From positions 23,696 through 56,748 of the forward strand of contig JAPOTD010000037.1 in NCBI GenBank assembly GCA_026709365.1: a stretch of 33,053 nucleotides of DNA. The letters run 5' to 3'. The notes under the pieces were generated by a model that saw only the letters and a list, made by a program, of their open reading frames with translations, did no database searches and was not told where the DNA came from. Shown here piece after piece: positions 8,657 through 15,903 of the stretch (positions are counted from its first letter, which is position 1; every line of letters begins with the position of its first letter). The stretch is from Gammaproteobacteria bacterium (GTDB lineage: Bacteria > Pseudomonadota > Gammaproteobacteria > Pseudomonadales > Azotimanducaceae). The translations under genes and the position numbers were made by a program.

Positions 8657-11137
8657 TCAGAACAGGTCCTCGGGGCGGATGTCGGGGGCGCTGTCATCGT
8701 TGTCGGCATTCAGGCGTTGCGGCTTGGGCGCATGCTCCGCCAGGAAGTACTCAAAGATCGCATCGTCCTGGGCGCCCGAGGCCAAGGTCCCGGTCCTGGC
8801 ATCGATCTTCATGGTCAACACTCCGGGCGGCTGCGCGGGGTGGGACTCGGGTAGGCCATCCAAGGCGGCGCGCATGTAGTCGATCCAGATGGGCAGGGGG
8901 TTGTTGGATCCGTACTCCCGCTCGCCCAAGGGCGCGTGGTCGGGAAAGCCCACCCAGACGCTGGTGACCACGTCCGGGCTGTAGCCGTTGAACCAGGTGT
9001 CGGCGGCGTCGTCGGTGGTGCCGGTCTTGCCGGCGATGTCGGTGCGTTCCAGCGTCCGCGCCCGGCGTCCGGTGCCGCGCTGGATCACGTCCTTGAGCAT
9101 CTGGTGCATGATGAAGGCGTTGCGTTCGTCGATGGCCGGCGCCGCCGGCGCGGCCGGCGACTGGGCCAGCAGATCCTCAAGGTTGGTCGGCTCCTCGGCG
9201 GGCAGCGCCGGGGATTGCGCCTTGCCGCAGGGGCGGCAGACGGCGGCGTGCTGCGGTTCGAAGACGATGGCGCCGTCAATGTCCGCCACCCGGCGGATGA
9301 TGTGCGGCTGCACCCGGTATCCCCCATTGGCGAACACGGCGTAGGCCGCCGCCATGTCGATGGGCGTCACGGCCATGGTGCCGCCGCCGATGGCCAGTTG
9401 GGTGTTGCGGGGAAATGATTCGGTGTCGAAGCCGAAGCGCTGGGCATGGGTGAGGACGTTGCCCGCCCCGACCCGCATCAGCACCCGCATCGACACCAAA
9501 TTGATCGAGCGGTAGAGCGCTTCCCGCAGCCTCGTGGGGCCGTTGTAGCGGTTGTTGTCGTTTCGGGGCCGGTACTGGGACTCCAGGTTGGCATCGTCAT
9601 GCACCAAGGGCGCATCCATGAAGATCGAGGCAGGCGTCGCGCCCTGTTGCAGGGCGGCGGAGTAAACGAAGGGCTTGAACCCCGAACCCGGCTGGCGGGC
9701 CGCCTGCAAGGCGTGGTTGTACTGGCTGGTTCCGAAGTCGAAGCCGCCCTCCAGGGCCAACACTGCGCCGGTGGCGGGATCGAGGGACACCAAGGCGCCT
9801 TGGACCGCCGGCAGCTGCGCCAGCCGCCAGCCTTCCTCAGTGGCCTGAACCCGAATCAAGTCACCCGGCCGCACCACGTCCCTCGGGCGCTTGGGCGCCG
9901 GCCCGCGAACGTCCGTGTCGATGTAGGGACGCCAGCGCAGCGCGGCCATCTCCAAGGTGATCGATGCGCCGTCGGCCAAGGTGGCGGTGGCCCGGTCATG
10001 GCTGACGCCGGTCACCAGGGCCGGCGCCAAACCGCCCAGGACTGATCGGTCCGCCAACGCTGCCAGCCCCTGCTCCTGATCGTCGAACCGGGCTTCCGGG
10101 CCGCGGTAGCCGTGACGGCGATCGTAGGCAATCAGCCCGTTGCGCAGGGCTCTGGTGGCGGCGGCCTGGTTGCGGCTGCTCAGGGTCGTGTAGGCGGCGT
10201 AGCCGCCCGAATAGAGGTCCGGGAAGCGGTCAAGCAGTTGTTGGCGCACCCACTCCGCTGGGAAAGGCGCGGGCACGTCGAGATCGCGCCCGTGCAGCCC
10301 GGCGGTTATGGGCGCCGCCACGGCGTCGTCGTGCTCGGCATCGGTGATGGAGCCTTGGGCGCGCATTCTCGACAGCACCAGGTTGCGGCGCCTGAGCGCC
10401 CGTTCCGGGCCATTGATGGGATTGCCGGCGGTGGGCGCCTGCAGCACGCCGGCGAGCATCGCGAGTTGGGCGATGTTCAGTTCGCCCAAGGGCTTGCCGT
10501 AGTAGGTGCGGGCTGCGGCCTCGGCGCCGTAGGCGCGCTTTCCGAACGGCATTTCGTTGATGTAGAGCGCCAGTATCTCGTCCTTCTTGAGCTCCGTTTC
10601 GATCTTCAGCGCCAGCAGCATCTCCTTGAACTTGCGGAGGAAGCGCCGCTCCAGGCTGAAGGAGATGTTGCGCGCCAATTGCATGGTGATGGTGCTCGCG
10701 CCCGGGCCCAAGGAGCCTTCGAGCAGCAGGCTCTTGGCCAGGCCGAAGGTGTCATTGGTCAAGGATATGAAGTCGATGCCGCGGTGTTGGTAGAAGCGCT
10801 TGTCCTCGGTGTCGAGCAGCGCATTGATGAAATGGCGCGGCACTTGGTCGAAGCGGATCGGGATGCGGCGGCGCTCGCCGAACTCAGCGATCAGCGCCTC
10901 ATCCCCGGTGAACACTCGCAGGGGGGTTTCCAGCTTGACGTGCCGATAGGACTCCGCATCGGGGATTTGCGGGTTCAAATAGAGAAAAACGGCGGCCAGC
11001 GTAAGCGATAACGTACAGATTCCGGTCAGCGCGATCCAGATAATGGTGCGCGTCAGCGATCTTTGGCGAGGTTGGGCCGTGTTGGGTGTGTTGAGGTTGT
11101 TCAAGGGAAAGCCTGCCGGTTTGGTCGGGGTGGACAT
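8657..11137 (-). CDS. mrcA: Penicillin-binding protein 1A (bifunctional class A PBP)
   Basis: PBP1A polymerises glycan strands and cross-links peptides in the periplasm. Residue numbers count from the upstream ATG at 11173. After a short cytoplasmic tail and a membrane anchor (~41-66), the GT51 domain shows LDTEDKRFYQHRGID with catalytic E123 and GASTITMQLARN. An OB-like insert follows, then the transpeptidase motifs S497-G-F-K500, SIN (556-558) and KTGTT (716-720). Length of 826-838 residues is normal. The ATG at 11137 is chosen over 11173; a TTG at 11104 is also possible. All options overlap the 5' end of divergent pilM, leaving no free intergenic promoter region, which is unusual for this pair. 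Confidence 0.95.
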   Translation of the reverse strand: MSTPTKPAGFPLNNLNTPNTAQPRQRSLTRTIIWIALTGICTLSLTLAAVFLYLNPQIPDAESYRHVKLETPLRVFTGDEALIAEFGERRRIPIRFDQVPRHFINALLDTEDKRFYQHRGIDFISLTNDTFGLAKSLLLEGSLGPGASTITMQLARNISFSLERRFLRKFKEMLLALKIETELKKDEILALYINEMPFGKRAYGAEAAARTYYGKPLGELNIAQLAMLAGVLQAPTAGNPINGPERALRRRNLVLSRMRAQGSITDAEHDDAVAAPITAGLHGRDLDVPAPFPAEWVRQQLLDRFPDLYSGGYAAYTTLSSRNQAAATRALRNGLIAYDRRHGYRGPEARFDDQEQGLAALADRSVLGGLAPALVTGVSHDRATATLADGASITLEMAALRWRPYIDTDVRGPAPKRPRDVVRPGDLIRVQATEEGWRLAQLPAVQGALVSLDPATGAVLALEGGFDFGTSQYNHALQAARQPGSGFKPFVYSAALQQGATPASIFMDAPLVHDDANLESQYRPRNDNNRYNGPTRLREALYRSINLVSMRVLMRVGAGNVLTHAQRFGFDTESFPRNTQLAIGGGTMAVTPIDMAAAYAVFANGGYRVQPHIIRRVADIDGAIVFEPQHAAVCRPCGKAQSPALPAEEPTNLEDLLAQSPAAPAAPAIDERNAFIMHQMLKDVIQRGTGRRARTLERTDIAGKTGTTDDAADTWFNGYSPDVVTSVWVGFPDHAPLGEREYGSNNPLPIWIDYMRAALDGLPESHPAQPPGVLTMKIDARTGTLASGAQDDAIFEYFLAEHAPKPQRLNADNDDSAPDIRPEDLF

Positions 11138-12083
11138 CGGCCCGGCATCGGTCAAGTTGGTTGAGCTGTCCAAGCAAGCGCATGGATGCCGGGTCGAGGC
11201 CTATGGGATGGAGCCGCTGCCTCCCAATGCTTGGGTTGATGGCCAGTTTAGTGATGTGGAGCGCATTGGTGAAGCCATTCGAGAACTGAAGCGCCATTGC
11301 GGCTGCCGGTCGAATCGGGCGGCGCTGGCCTTGACCGGGCCGTCGGCGGTCATTAAGACCCTTGCGGTGGATGCGGCCTTGGCGGATGCGGACTTGGCCG
11401 CCACCATTGAGGTTGAGGCCGAGCGTCACCTGCCCGGTCCGCTTGACGAGGTGGCTTATGACTTTGAAGTTCAAGGTTTGTCGCCCCGCGATCCCCAGCA
11501 GGCGGAGGTGGTGTTGGCGGCCTGCCCGAAGACGCAGCTGGCGCAGGGCGCAGCCGTTCTGCGGGCAGCGGGGCTGCGGCCCACTATTGTCGAAGTCAGG
11601 GAACTGGCGCTGGCGCGAGCGTTGGCCGAGGCGCGCGCCGCCCTGGCTCGGGACGATGCGGGACTTACTGCGCTGTTCGATGTTGGCCCCGGTGCGGCCA
11701 AGCTCAGGGTGTTCGAGCGCGGGTTCTGCATCCACCAGGCGACTGAGGCTCTTGACCGGTCGGTTGACCTGCCGGTCGCAGCGGATGGCGAAGTTGTGGG
11801 GGCGGGCATCGACCCCGGCGCTTTGGCGCGAGCGGCTGCCCAAGCCCTGGAGCGCTTTGCAGCGTCCGCAGCCCCGGCCCGGGTCGGCGTGGCGCTGTTC
11901 GCCGGCGATGTCGCGGCCACAGCCTTGCTCGATGCCGTGAGTGAACGCCTGTCGGTGCGCGTCGCCGTTGCCAACCCTTTTGGGGGCATGTCCCTGGCGC
12001 CGCCAATCGACCGCCAGGCGCTGTATCGGGACGCCCCAGGCCTGCTCGCGGCCTGCGGCTTGGCGTTGCGGAGGGGCCTGTGA
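11079..12083 (+). CDS. pilM: PilM, cytoplasmic actin-like type IV pilus assembly protein
   Basis: PilM is an actin-fold ATP-binding protein that links the inner-membrane PilN/PilO complex to the pilus motors. The N-terminus GVDIGPASVKLVELSK is the family nucleotide-binding phosphate-1 motif. Further family features are IRELKRHCGCRSNRAALALTG and VEAERHLPGPLDEVAYDFEV. The frame opens at ATG 11043, but conserved sequence begins only at VLRLFKGKPAGLVGVDIG. GTG at 11079 with GAGG seven bases upstream is the preferred start, GTG at 11088 the alternative. It begins the pilMNOPQ operon and its GTGA overlap with pilN implies coupling. It overlaps mrcA on the other strand by up to ~60 bp. Confidence 0.92.
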   Translation: MLGVLRLFKGKPAGLVGVDIGPASVKLVELSKQAHGCRVEAYGMEPLPPNAWVDGQFSDVERIGEAIRELKRHCGCRSNRAALALTGPSAVIKTLAVDAALADADLAATIEVEAERHLPGPLDEVAYDFEVQGLSPRDPQQAEVVLAACPKTQLAQGAAVLRAAGLRPTIVEVRELALARALAEARAALARDDAGLTALFDVGPGAAKLRVFERGFCIHQATEALDRSVDLPVAADGEVVGAGIDPGALARAAAQALERFAASAAPARVGVALFAGDVAATALLDAVSERLSVRVAVANPFGGMSLAPPIDRQALYRDAPGLLAACGLALRRGL

Positions 12084-12730
12084 TTCCGGCCGTAAACCTG
12101 TTGCCTTGGCGGGACCGGCAGCGTCGCCGCCGCAACCAGGTGTTCGGCCTGCAGTTGGGCGGCGCATTGACCGCGGCCTTGGCGTTGATCGGGTCATTCG
12201 CGTTGCACCTCAACGCCGTGGCTGATGGCCAGCGCCAGCGCAATGACTTTCTCCAAGAGAGGATCGCTCAATTTGACCGGCGGATTGAAGAGGTCGAGCG
12301 CCTGCGTCACCAACAGCGCGAGTTGAGCGTTCGCATCGAGGCAATTCAGGCGCTTGCAGCTCGACGCGGCGCTTTCGCGCGCCTGTTGGAGGGGTTTGTC
12401 AGCACGCTGCCCGCCGGCGTTTACTACCAAGCGATGGACCTGCGCGGGGATCTGCTCACCCTGCGCGGCGTGGCGTCGAGCAACCAGGAGGTCTCGGCGC
12501 TCATGCGCAATCTGCAGGAGCACGTCTGGTTTGCGGAGCCGAGGCTGCTCAACCTCAAGGACGCCATGCTGGGCGGGCTGTCCGGAGGCAGTGCCACAAA
12601 TGGCCCAGGCAGCGCCATAAATGGCCAGGGCAGCGCCTTCAGCATGACCGTTCTTCGGGCGCCCTTGAGTCCCGTCCGGCAGTCCGCCCTGAACTCAGCC
12701 GTGGCGGCTGCCTCAGCGTCGAGCCAGTGA
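12080..12730 (+). CDS. pilN: PilN, inner-membrane type IV pilus alignment protein
   Basis: PilN is a bitopic inner-membrane protein that binds PilM through a short N-terminal motif and pairs with PilO. The sequence starts MIPAVNLLPWRDRQRRRRNQ, which contains the conserved INLLPWR-type PilM-binding motif. A membrane helix follows (about residues 25-45), then a coiled coil and a ferredoxin-like periplasmic domain (LPAGVYYQAMDLRGDLLTLRG). GTG start, 4-bp overlap with pilM. Odd: residues ~169-187 read GGSATNGPGSAINGQGSA, encoded by 2.4 copies of a 21-nt tandem repeat (12587-12637). This appears to be an insertion ahead of the last strand and is shared with the pilP/pilQ junction. Confidence 0.93.
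   Translation: MIPAVNLLPWRDRQRRRRNQVFGLQLGGALTAALALIGSFALHLNAVADGQRQRNDFLQERIAQFDRRIEEVERLRHQQRELSVRIEAIQALAARRGAFARLLEGFVSTLPAGVYYQAMDLRGDLLTLRGVASSNQEVSALMRNLQEHVWFAEPRLLNLKDAMLGGLSGGSATNGPGSAINGQGSAFSMTVLRAPLSPVRQSALNSAVAAASASSQ
12587..12637 (+). repeat. 21-nt tandem repeat block inside pilN
   Basis: Two full units (12587-12607 and 12608-12628) and a 9-nt partial unit (12629-12637) fit the consensus GGCAGCGCCATRAATGGCCA plus one base. In frame they encode GSATNGP-GSAINGQ-GSA. An equally long block of the same consensus lies at 13862-13912. Confidence 0.9.
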
Positions 12731-13329
12731 TCATGGAACACCCCGATTGGTTGCGCGTTGACTTGGCCAGCCTCGACTGGCGCGACCTTGGCACTTGGCC
12801 GGCTTGGCTGCGGGCCGCGCTCGTGACGGGGCTGTCTGCCGCAGTTCTGGCGGTTGGCGGTTGGGCACTGCTCAGCGGCATGGCGGCCAGGAACGAGGCG
12901 CTTGAGGCCGAGGCGCGGACGTTGCGCGCCCGGCTGGCCTCCGGCGCGGCGCAGGTGGCTGATCTGGACCAGCTCAGGACTCAGGAAGAAGCGCTTGAAG
13001 CGACCTTTGCGAACTGGCGTGAGCGGCTCTTCGCCAACTCTGAAACAGCCGCCTTGATCGAACACATCACCGAAGCGGCCGAGGGCAGCCATCTGGCCAT
13101 TGCGGGCATCGACCTCGCCGACAGCCGTCGCCTTGACCACTACGCTGAACTGCCGGTGAGCCTTCGAGTCTTGGGCACCTATCACCAAGTCGGCGCATTC
13201 GCAGGCCGCTTGGCCAACCTTTCCCGCATTCTTACCCTGCACGACTTCGATATCGAATCCGCGGAACCGGGCCCTGAGCTCAGGGTGCGCATTGACCTGA
13301 AAGCCTATCTGCGCTTGGAGGAGCCATGA
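12727..13329 (+). CDS. pilO: PilO, inner-membrane type IV pilus alignment protein
   Basis: PilO forms a heterodimer with PilN in the periplasm and contacts PilP. The 200-residue protein has a short N-terminus (EHPDWLRVDLASLDWRDLGTWP), one membrane helix (about residues 27-50), a coiled-coil stretch (NEALEAEARTLRARLASGAAQVADLDQLRTQEEALEATF) and a C-terminal domain with YAELPVSLRVLGTYHQVGAFAGRLANLSRILTLHDF, a well-conserved PilO segment. Start is GTG at 12727, overlapping the pilN TGA; an in-frame ATG lies at 12733. Its ATGA overlap with pilP continues the coupled operon. Confidence 0.95.
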   Translation: MIMEHPDWLRVDLASLDWRDLGTWPAWLRAALVTGLSAAVLAVGGWALLSGMAARNEALEAEARTLRARLASGAAQVADLDQLRTQEEALEATFANWRERLFANSETAALIEHITEAAEGSHLAIAGIDLADSRRLDHYAELPVSLRVLGTYHQVGAFAGRLANLSRILTLHDFDIESAEPGPELRVRIDLKAYLRLEEP

Positions 13330-13874
13330 AGCTCATGACAAAAGCCTGCGCCCTTTGCGTCCTGGCCTTGGCCGCTTGCGGCGGCGGTCAACTCGACGAT
13401 GTCGAGCGCTACGTCGCCGAACTTGAAGCGGACGCCGACGGGGCACTGGCGTCATTGCCGGCGTCCGCCCAACCGCCGCCGGCTGCCTATGAGGCGGGAA
13501 GCGGGCGCAGCCCATTCGACCTGTCGGCGTTTGGCGCAGAGTCGGGTACACGACAGGGCGCCCGCGAAGTTGCGCCCGACTTCAGCCGAGCCAGGCAGCC
13601 GCTGGAGGCTTTTCCGTTGTCCGCCTTGGGCATGGTCGGCACCATCGCCAAGGGAGGAGTTCGCTCGGGTCTGGTGGTCGATGGCGATGGCGCGGTCCAC
13701 GAGGTGGGTGCCGGCGACTACATGGGCCTTAGTCATGGCCGCATCCAACGGATTGGGGAGGCAGCCATCGAATTTGTGGAGATGCTGCCCGACGGCGATG
13801 GCGGCTGGGTGGAGCGCCAGCGCAGCTTGGTGTTGGCTGAGACGGATCCATTGACGGCCGGGACAGCGCCATGA
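13326..13874 (+). CDS. pilP: PilP, type IV pilus inner-membrane lipoprotein
   Basis: PilP is a lipoprotein that joins the PilNO complex to the PilQ secretin. The N-terminus MKLMTKACALCVLALAACGG has a lipobox LAAC, with Cys18 as the expected lipidated residue. A proline/alanine-rich flexible linker follows, including RSPFDLSAFG. The C-terminal beta domain spans about residues 95-170 (LEAFPLSALGMVGTI, VHEVGAGDYMGLSHGRIQRI). The 182-residue length is normal. The final codons and stop lie in a 21-nt tandem repeat block that also provides the pilQ start, and the two genes overlap by 4 bp. Confidence 0.95.
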   Translation: MKLMTKACALCVLALAACGGGQLDDVERYVAELEADADGALASLPASAQPPPAAYEAGSGRSPFDLSAFGAESGTRQGAREVAPDFSRARQPLEAFPLSALGMVGTIAKGGVRSGLVVDGDGAVHEVGAGDYMGLSHGRIQRIGEAAIEFVEMLPDGDGGWVERQRSLVLAETDPLTAGTAP

Positions 13875-13912
13875 GTGGCCAAGGCAGCGCCATGAACGGC
13901 CAGAGCGGTGCC
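13862..13912 (+). repeat. 21-nt tandem repeat block spanning the pilP stop and pilQ start
   Basis: Two full units (13862-13882, 13883-13903) and a 9-nt partial unit (13904-13912) match the consensus seen in pilN. Here the repeat carries the TGA of pilP and the ATG of pilQ. In the pilQ frame it encodes MSGQGSAMNGQSGA. Both blocks in the operon are 51 nt long. Confidence 0.88.
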
Positions 13913-15325
13913 GTGACGATGCGCAGTGCCTGCAAGATGCGCAGCGCCTGCAAGCTGGGACGATGGTTTGGCGCAGCACTCGTCCTATTGGTCCTGACGC
14001 CGGCTGCCGCCGAGCCGCCAGCTCCTACCGATGCCGAGCCGCTGTCCCTGAACTTCCAGGACATCGATGTCCGCGCTGCGCTGCGCGTCATTGCCAATGC
14101 CGCCGACTTCAATCTGGTGGCCAGCGAAGCGGTGTCGGGCCGGGTGACGCTGCGGCTCAAGGACGTGCCTTGGGAGCAGGCCCTTGACCTGGTGCTGCAA
14201 GTGGCCGGGCTCGACCAGCGGCGTTTGGGCGATGTGGTCTATGTGGCCCCGGCGGCGGAAATCGCCGCCGCCGAGCAGCTCCGCCGACGCACGGAGCAGC
14301 AGGCCGCAGCGCTGGCGCCGGTGCACACGGAGCACATTCAAATCGGCTACGCCAAGGCGGCTGACATCTGGTCCCTGTTCAACGACGGCGGACCGCCGGA
14401 AGGCGCCTTTGCCGATCGCGGCCACGCCATGATTGACGAGCGCACCAACGTCATTCTCTACACCGGCACCGCCGCCCAGATTGCGGATTTCCGGCGCATC
14501 GTCAAAGCCCTTGATGTGCCGGTTCGCCAAGTGCTCATCGAGTCCCGAATCATCACCGTCAACAACAATCTTTCGGAGCAATTCGGCATTCGCTGGGGCG
14601 GTGGCGGGATCGACGGCGGCGACGGCAGGGCGTTGCGCTTCGGCGGCTCCTTGAAGACCTTGGGGGAATTGCAGAACGCCTTGGCCAACCCGGCCGGCGT
14701 TGGCGAGATATCGAGCCCGGAAGATCTCGTGGTTGACTTGGGCGTATTGAGCGAAGGCGCGTCGAGCTTAGGCTTGGGCATCACGGGCAACAGCTACTTG
14801 ATCGACTTGGAAATCTCGGCGCTGGCCGCCGAAGGCAAAGCCGAGATCATGGCCCGGCCCAAGGTCATCACCGCCGACAAGTCCCGGGCCCGAATCGAGT
14901 CCGGGGTTGAGATCCCCTACCAGGAAGCCAGCAGCAGCGGCGCCACCTCCACCTCGTTCAAGGATGCGGTGCTGTCCTTGGACGTGACGCCGCGCATTAC
15001 CCCCAACGACCGCATCATCCTGGAAATCAACGTCAAGCAGGACAACGTCGGACGGGTGTTCAACGGCGTGCCTTCGATCAACACCAACGAAATCGAGACC
15101 GAAGTGCTGATCGATGACGGTGAAACGGTGGTGTTGGGCGGCATCTTTCAGACCGATCGCAACTTTGCCACCGAAAGGACCCCGCTGCTGGGCAATCTGC
15201 CCTTGCTGGGACGCCTGTTCAGCCGCACCTTCGAGCGCGACGACAAGCAGGAACTGCTGATCTTCATCACCCCGCGCGTCCTGGCGCCCGACCCGGCCGC
15301 TGGCGATGAAATGAAGCCGGGCTAG
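13871..15325 (+). CDS. pilQ: PilQ, type IV pilus outer-membrane secretin (short form)
   Basis: PilQ forms the outer-membrane pore for the pilus. Domains: a signal peptide best read from the later methionines (M17 or M23: CKLGRWFGAALVLLVLTPAAA), an STN domain (about 56-125: LSLNFQDIDVRAALRVIANAADFNLV), a secretin N domain (~155-220), and the secretin core (about 310-475) ending LLGNLPLLGRLFSRTFERDDKQELLIFITPRVL. At 484 residues it is short: the AMIN peptidoglycan-binding domains usual before STN in PilQ (~700 residues) are absent. The first 27 residues come from repeats: the 21-nt block, then an 18-nt tandem duplication (13919-13954) encoding MRSACK twice. The true start is therefore uncertain (13871, 13919 or 13937). 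Confidence 0.94.
   Translation: MSGQGSAMNGQSGAVTMRSACKMRSACKLGRWFGAALVLLVLTPAAAEPPAPTDAEPLSLNFQDIDVRAALRVIANAADFNLVASEAVSGRVTLRLKDVPWEQALDLVLQVAGLDQRRLGDVVYVAPAAEIAAAEQLRRRTEQQAAALAPVHTEHIQIGYAKAADIWSLFNDGGPPEGAFADRGHAMIDERTNVILYTGTAAQIADFRRIVKALDVPVRQVLIESRIITVNNNLSEQFGIRWGGGGIDGGDGRALRFGGSLKTLGELQNALANPAGVGEISSPEDLVVDLGVLSEGASSLGLGITGNSYLIDLEISALAAEGKAEIMARPKVITADKSRARIESGVEIPYQEASSSGATSTSFKDAVLSLDVTPRITPNDRIILEINVKQDNVGRVFNGVPSINTNEIETEVLIDDGETVVLGGIFQTDRNFATERTPLLGNLPLLGRLFSRTFERDDKQELLIFITPRVLAPDPAAGDEMKPG
13919..13954 (+). repeat. 18-nt tandem duplication near the pilQ start
   Basis: ATGCGCAGTGCCTGCAAG (13919-13936) is followed directly by ATGCGCAGCGCCTGCAAG (13937-13954), one mismatch. 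It encodes MRSACK twice and duplicates a possible start codon for pilQ. Confidence 0.9.
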
Positions 15326-15342
15326 CCTGGGCAGCTCCCGAT

Positions 15343-15369
15343 TTGCCGGTGCGGCATCCGGGCTACAAT
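15343..15369 (+). promoter_or_regulatory. Candidate internal promoter for aroK-aroB
   Basis: TACAAT (15364-15369) is a good -10. TTGCCG (15343-15348) is a possible -35 but with a short 15-bp spacer. The aroK ATG at 15376 is only six bases past the -10, so a transcript from here would be leaderless or nearly so. By-eye prediction. Confidence 0.3.
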
Positions 15370-15375
15370 TCGCGC

Positions 15376-15903
15376 ATGGCGCAGAGCATTTACTTCGTCG
15401 GCTTGATGGCCGTGGGCAAGACCTCGGTCGGCCGTCATCTCGCTGCCTCCCTGGGCAGGGAGTTCTTCGACACCGATCAGGTCGTCGAGGAGCGGACCGG
15501 GGTGCCGATCGCTTGGATGTTCGATGTGGAGGGCGAGCAAGCCTTCCGCGACCGGGAGCAGGCGGTCATCGACGAGTTCACCGCCAAGGAGAACATCGTG
15601 CTCGCCACCGGCGGCGGCGCGGTGCTGCGGCCGGCCAATCGGCGGGCGCTGCGCAGCCGAGGCTGCGCGGTGCATTTGTACAGTCCGATAGACCGGCTGC
15701 TCGAACGCGCCGCCAAGGACCGGCGGCGTCCCCTGCTGCAGCAGGGCGATCCCCGTGAGACCTTGGAACAGCTCTGGCAAGAGCGCAAGCCCCTCTATGA
15801 CGAGGTGGCCGACTATCGAATTCTGACCGCTGGCCAAGGGGCGCGGGCGCTCGCCGAGGACGTGGAGCGCGTCTTGCGCAGCGAGGGCGTGATTCGTGAT
15901 TGA
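15376..15903 (+). CDS. aroK: Shikimate kinase
   Basis: AroK phosphorylates shikimate at the 3-hydroxyl in the chorismate pathway. The 175-residue product starts MAQSIYFVGLMAVGKTSVGR, a P-loop GLMAVGKTS (family usual GLMGAGKTT). It has the shikimate-binding DTDQVVEERTG and the GGGAVLR segment, and the lid region KDRRRPLL. The frame extends upstream to 15343, but the ATG at 15376 gives the conserved N-terminus. It lies 50 bp after pilQ and overlaps aroB by 8 bp. The pilQ-aroK-aroB order is classic for Gammaproteobacteria. Confidence 0.96.
   Translation: MAQSIYFVGLMAVGKTSVGRHLAASLGREFFDTDQVVEERTGVPIAWMFDVEGEQAFRDREQAVIDEFTAKENIVLATGGGAVLRPANRRALRSRGCAVHLYSPIDRLLERAAKDRRRPLLQQGDPRETLEQLWQERKPLYDEVADYRILTAGQGARALAEDVERVLRSEGVIRD

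Noticed and set aside
10899-12197. 432-codon minus-strand frame opposite pilM
   Set aside because: Low-complexity Arg/Gly/Pro-rich translation typical of antisense GC-rich frames. pilM on the other strand is well supported.
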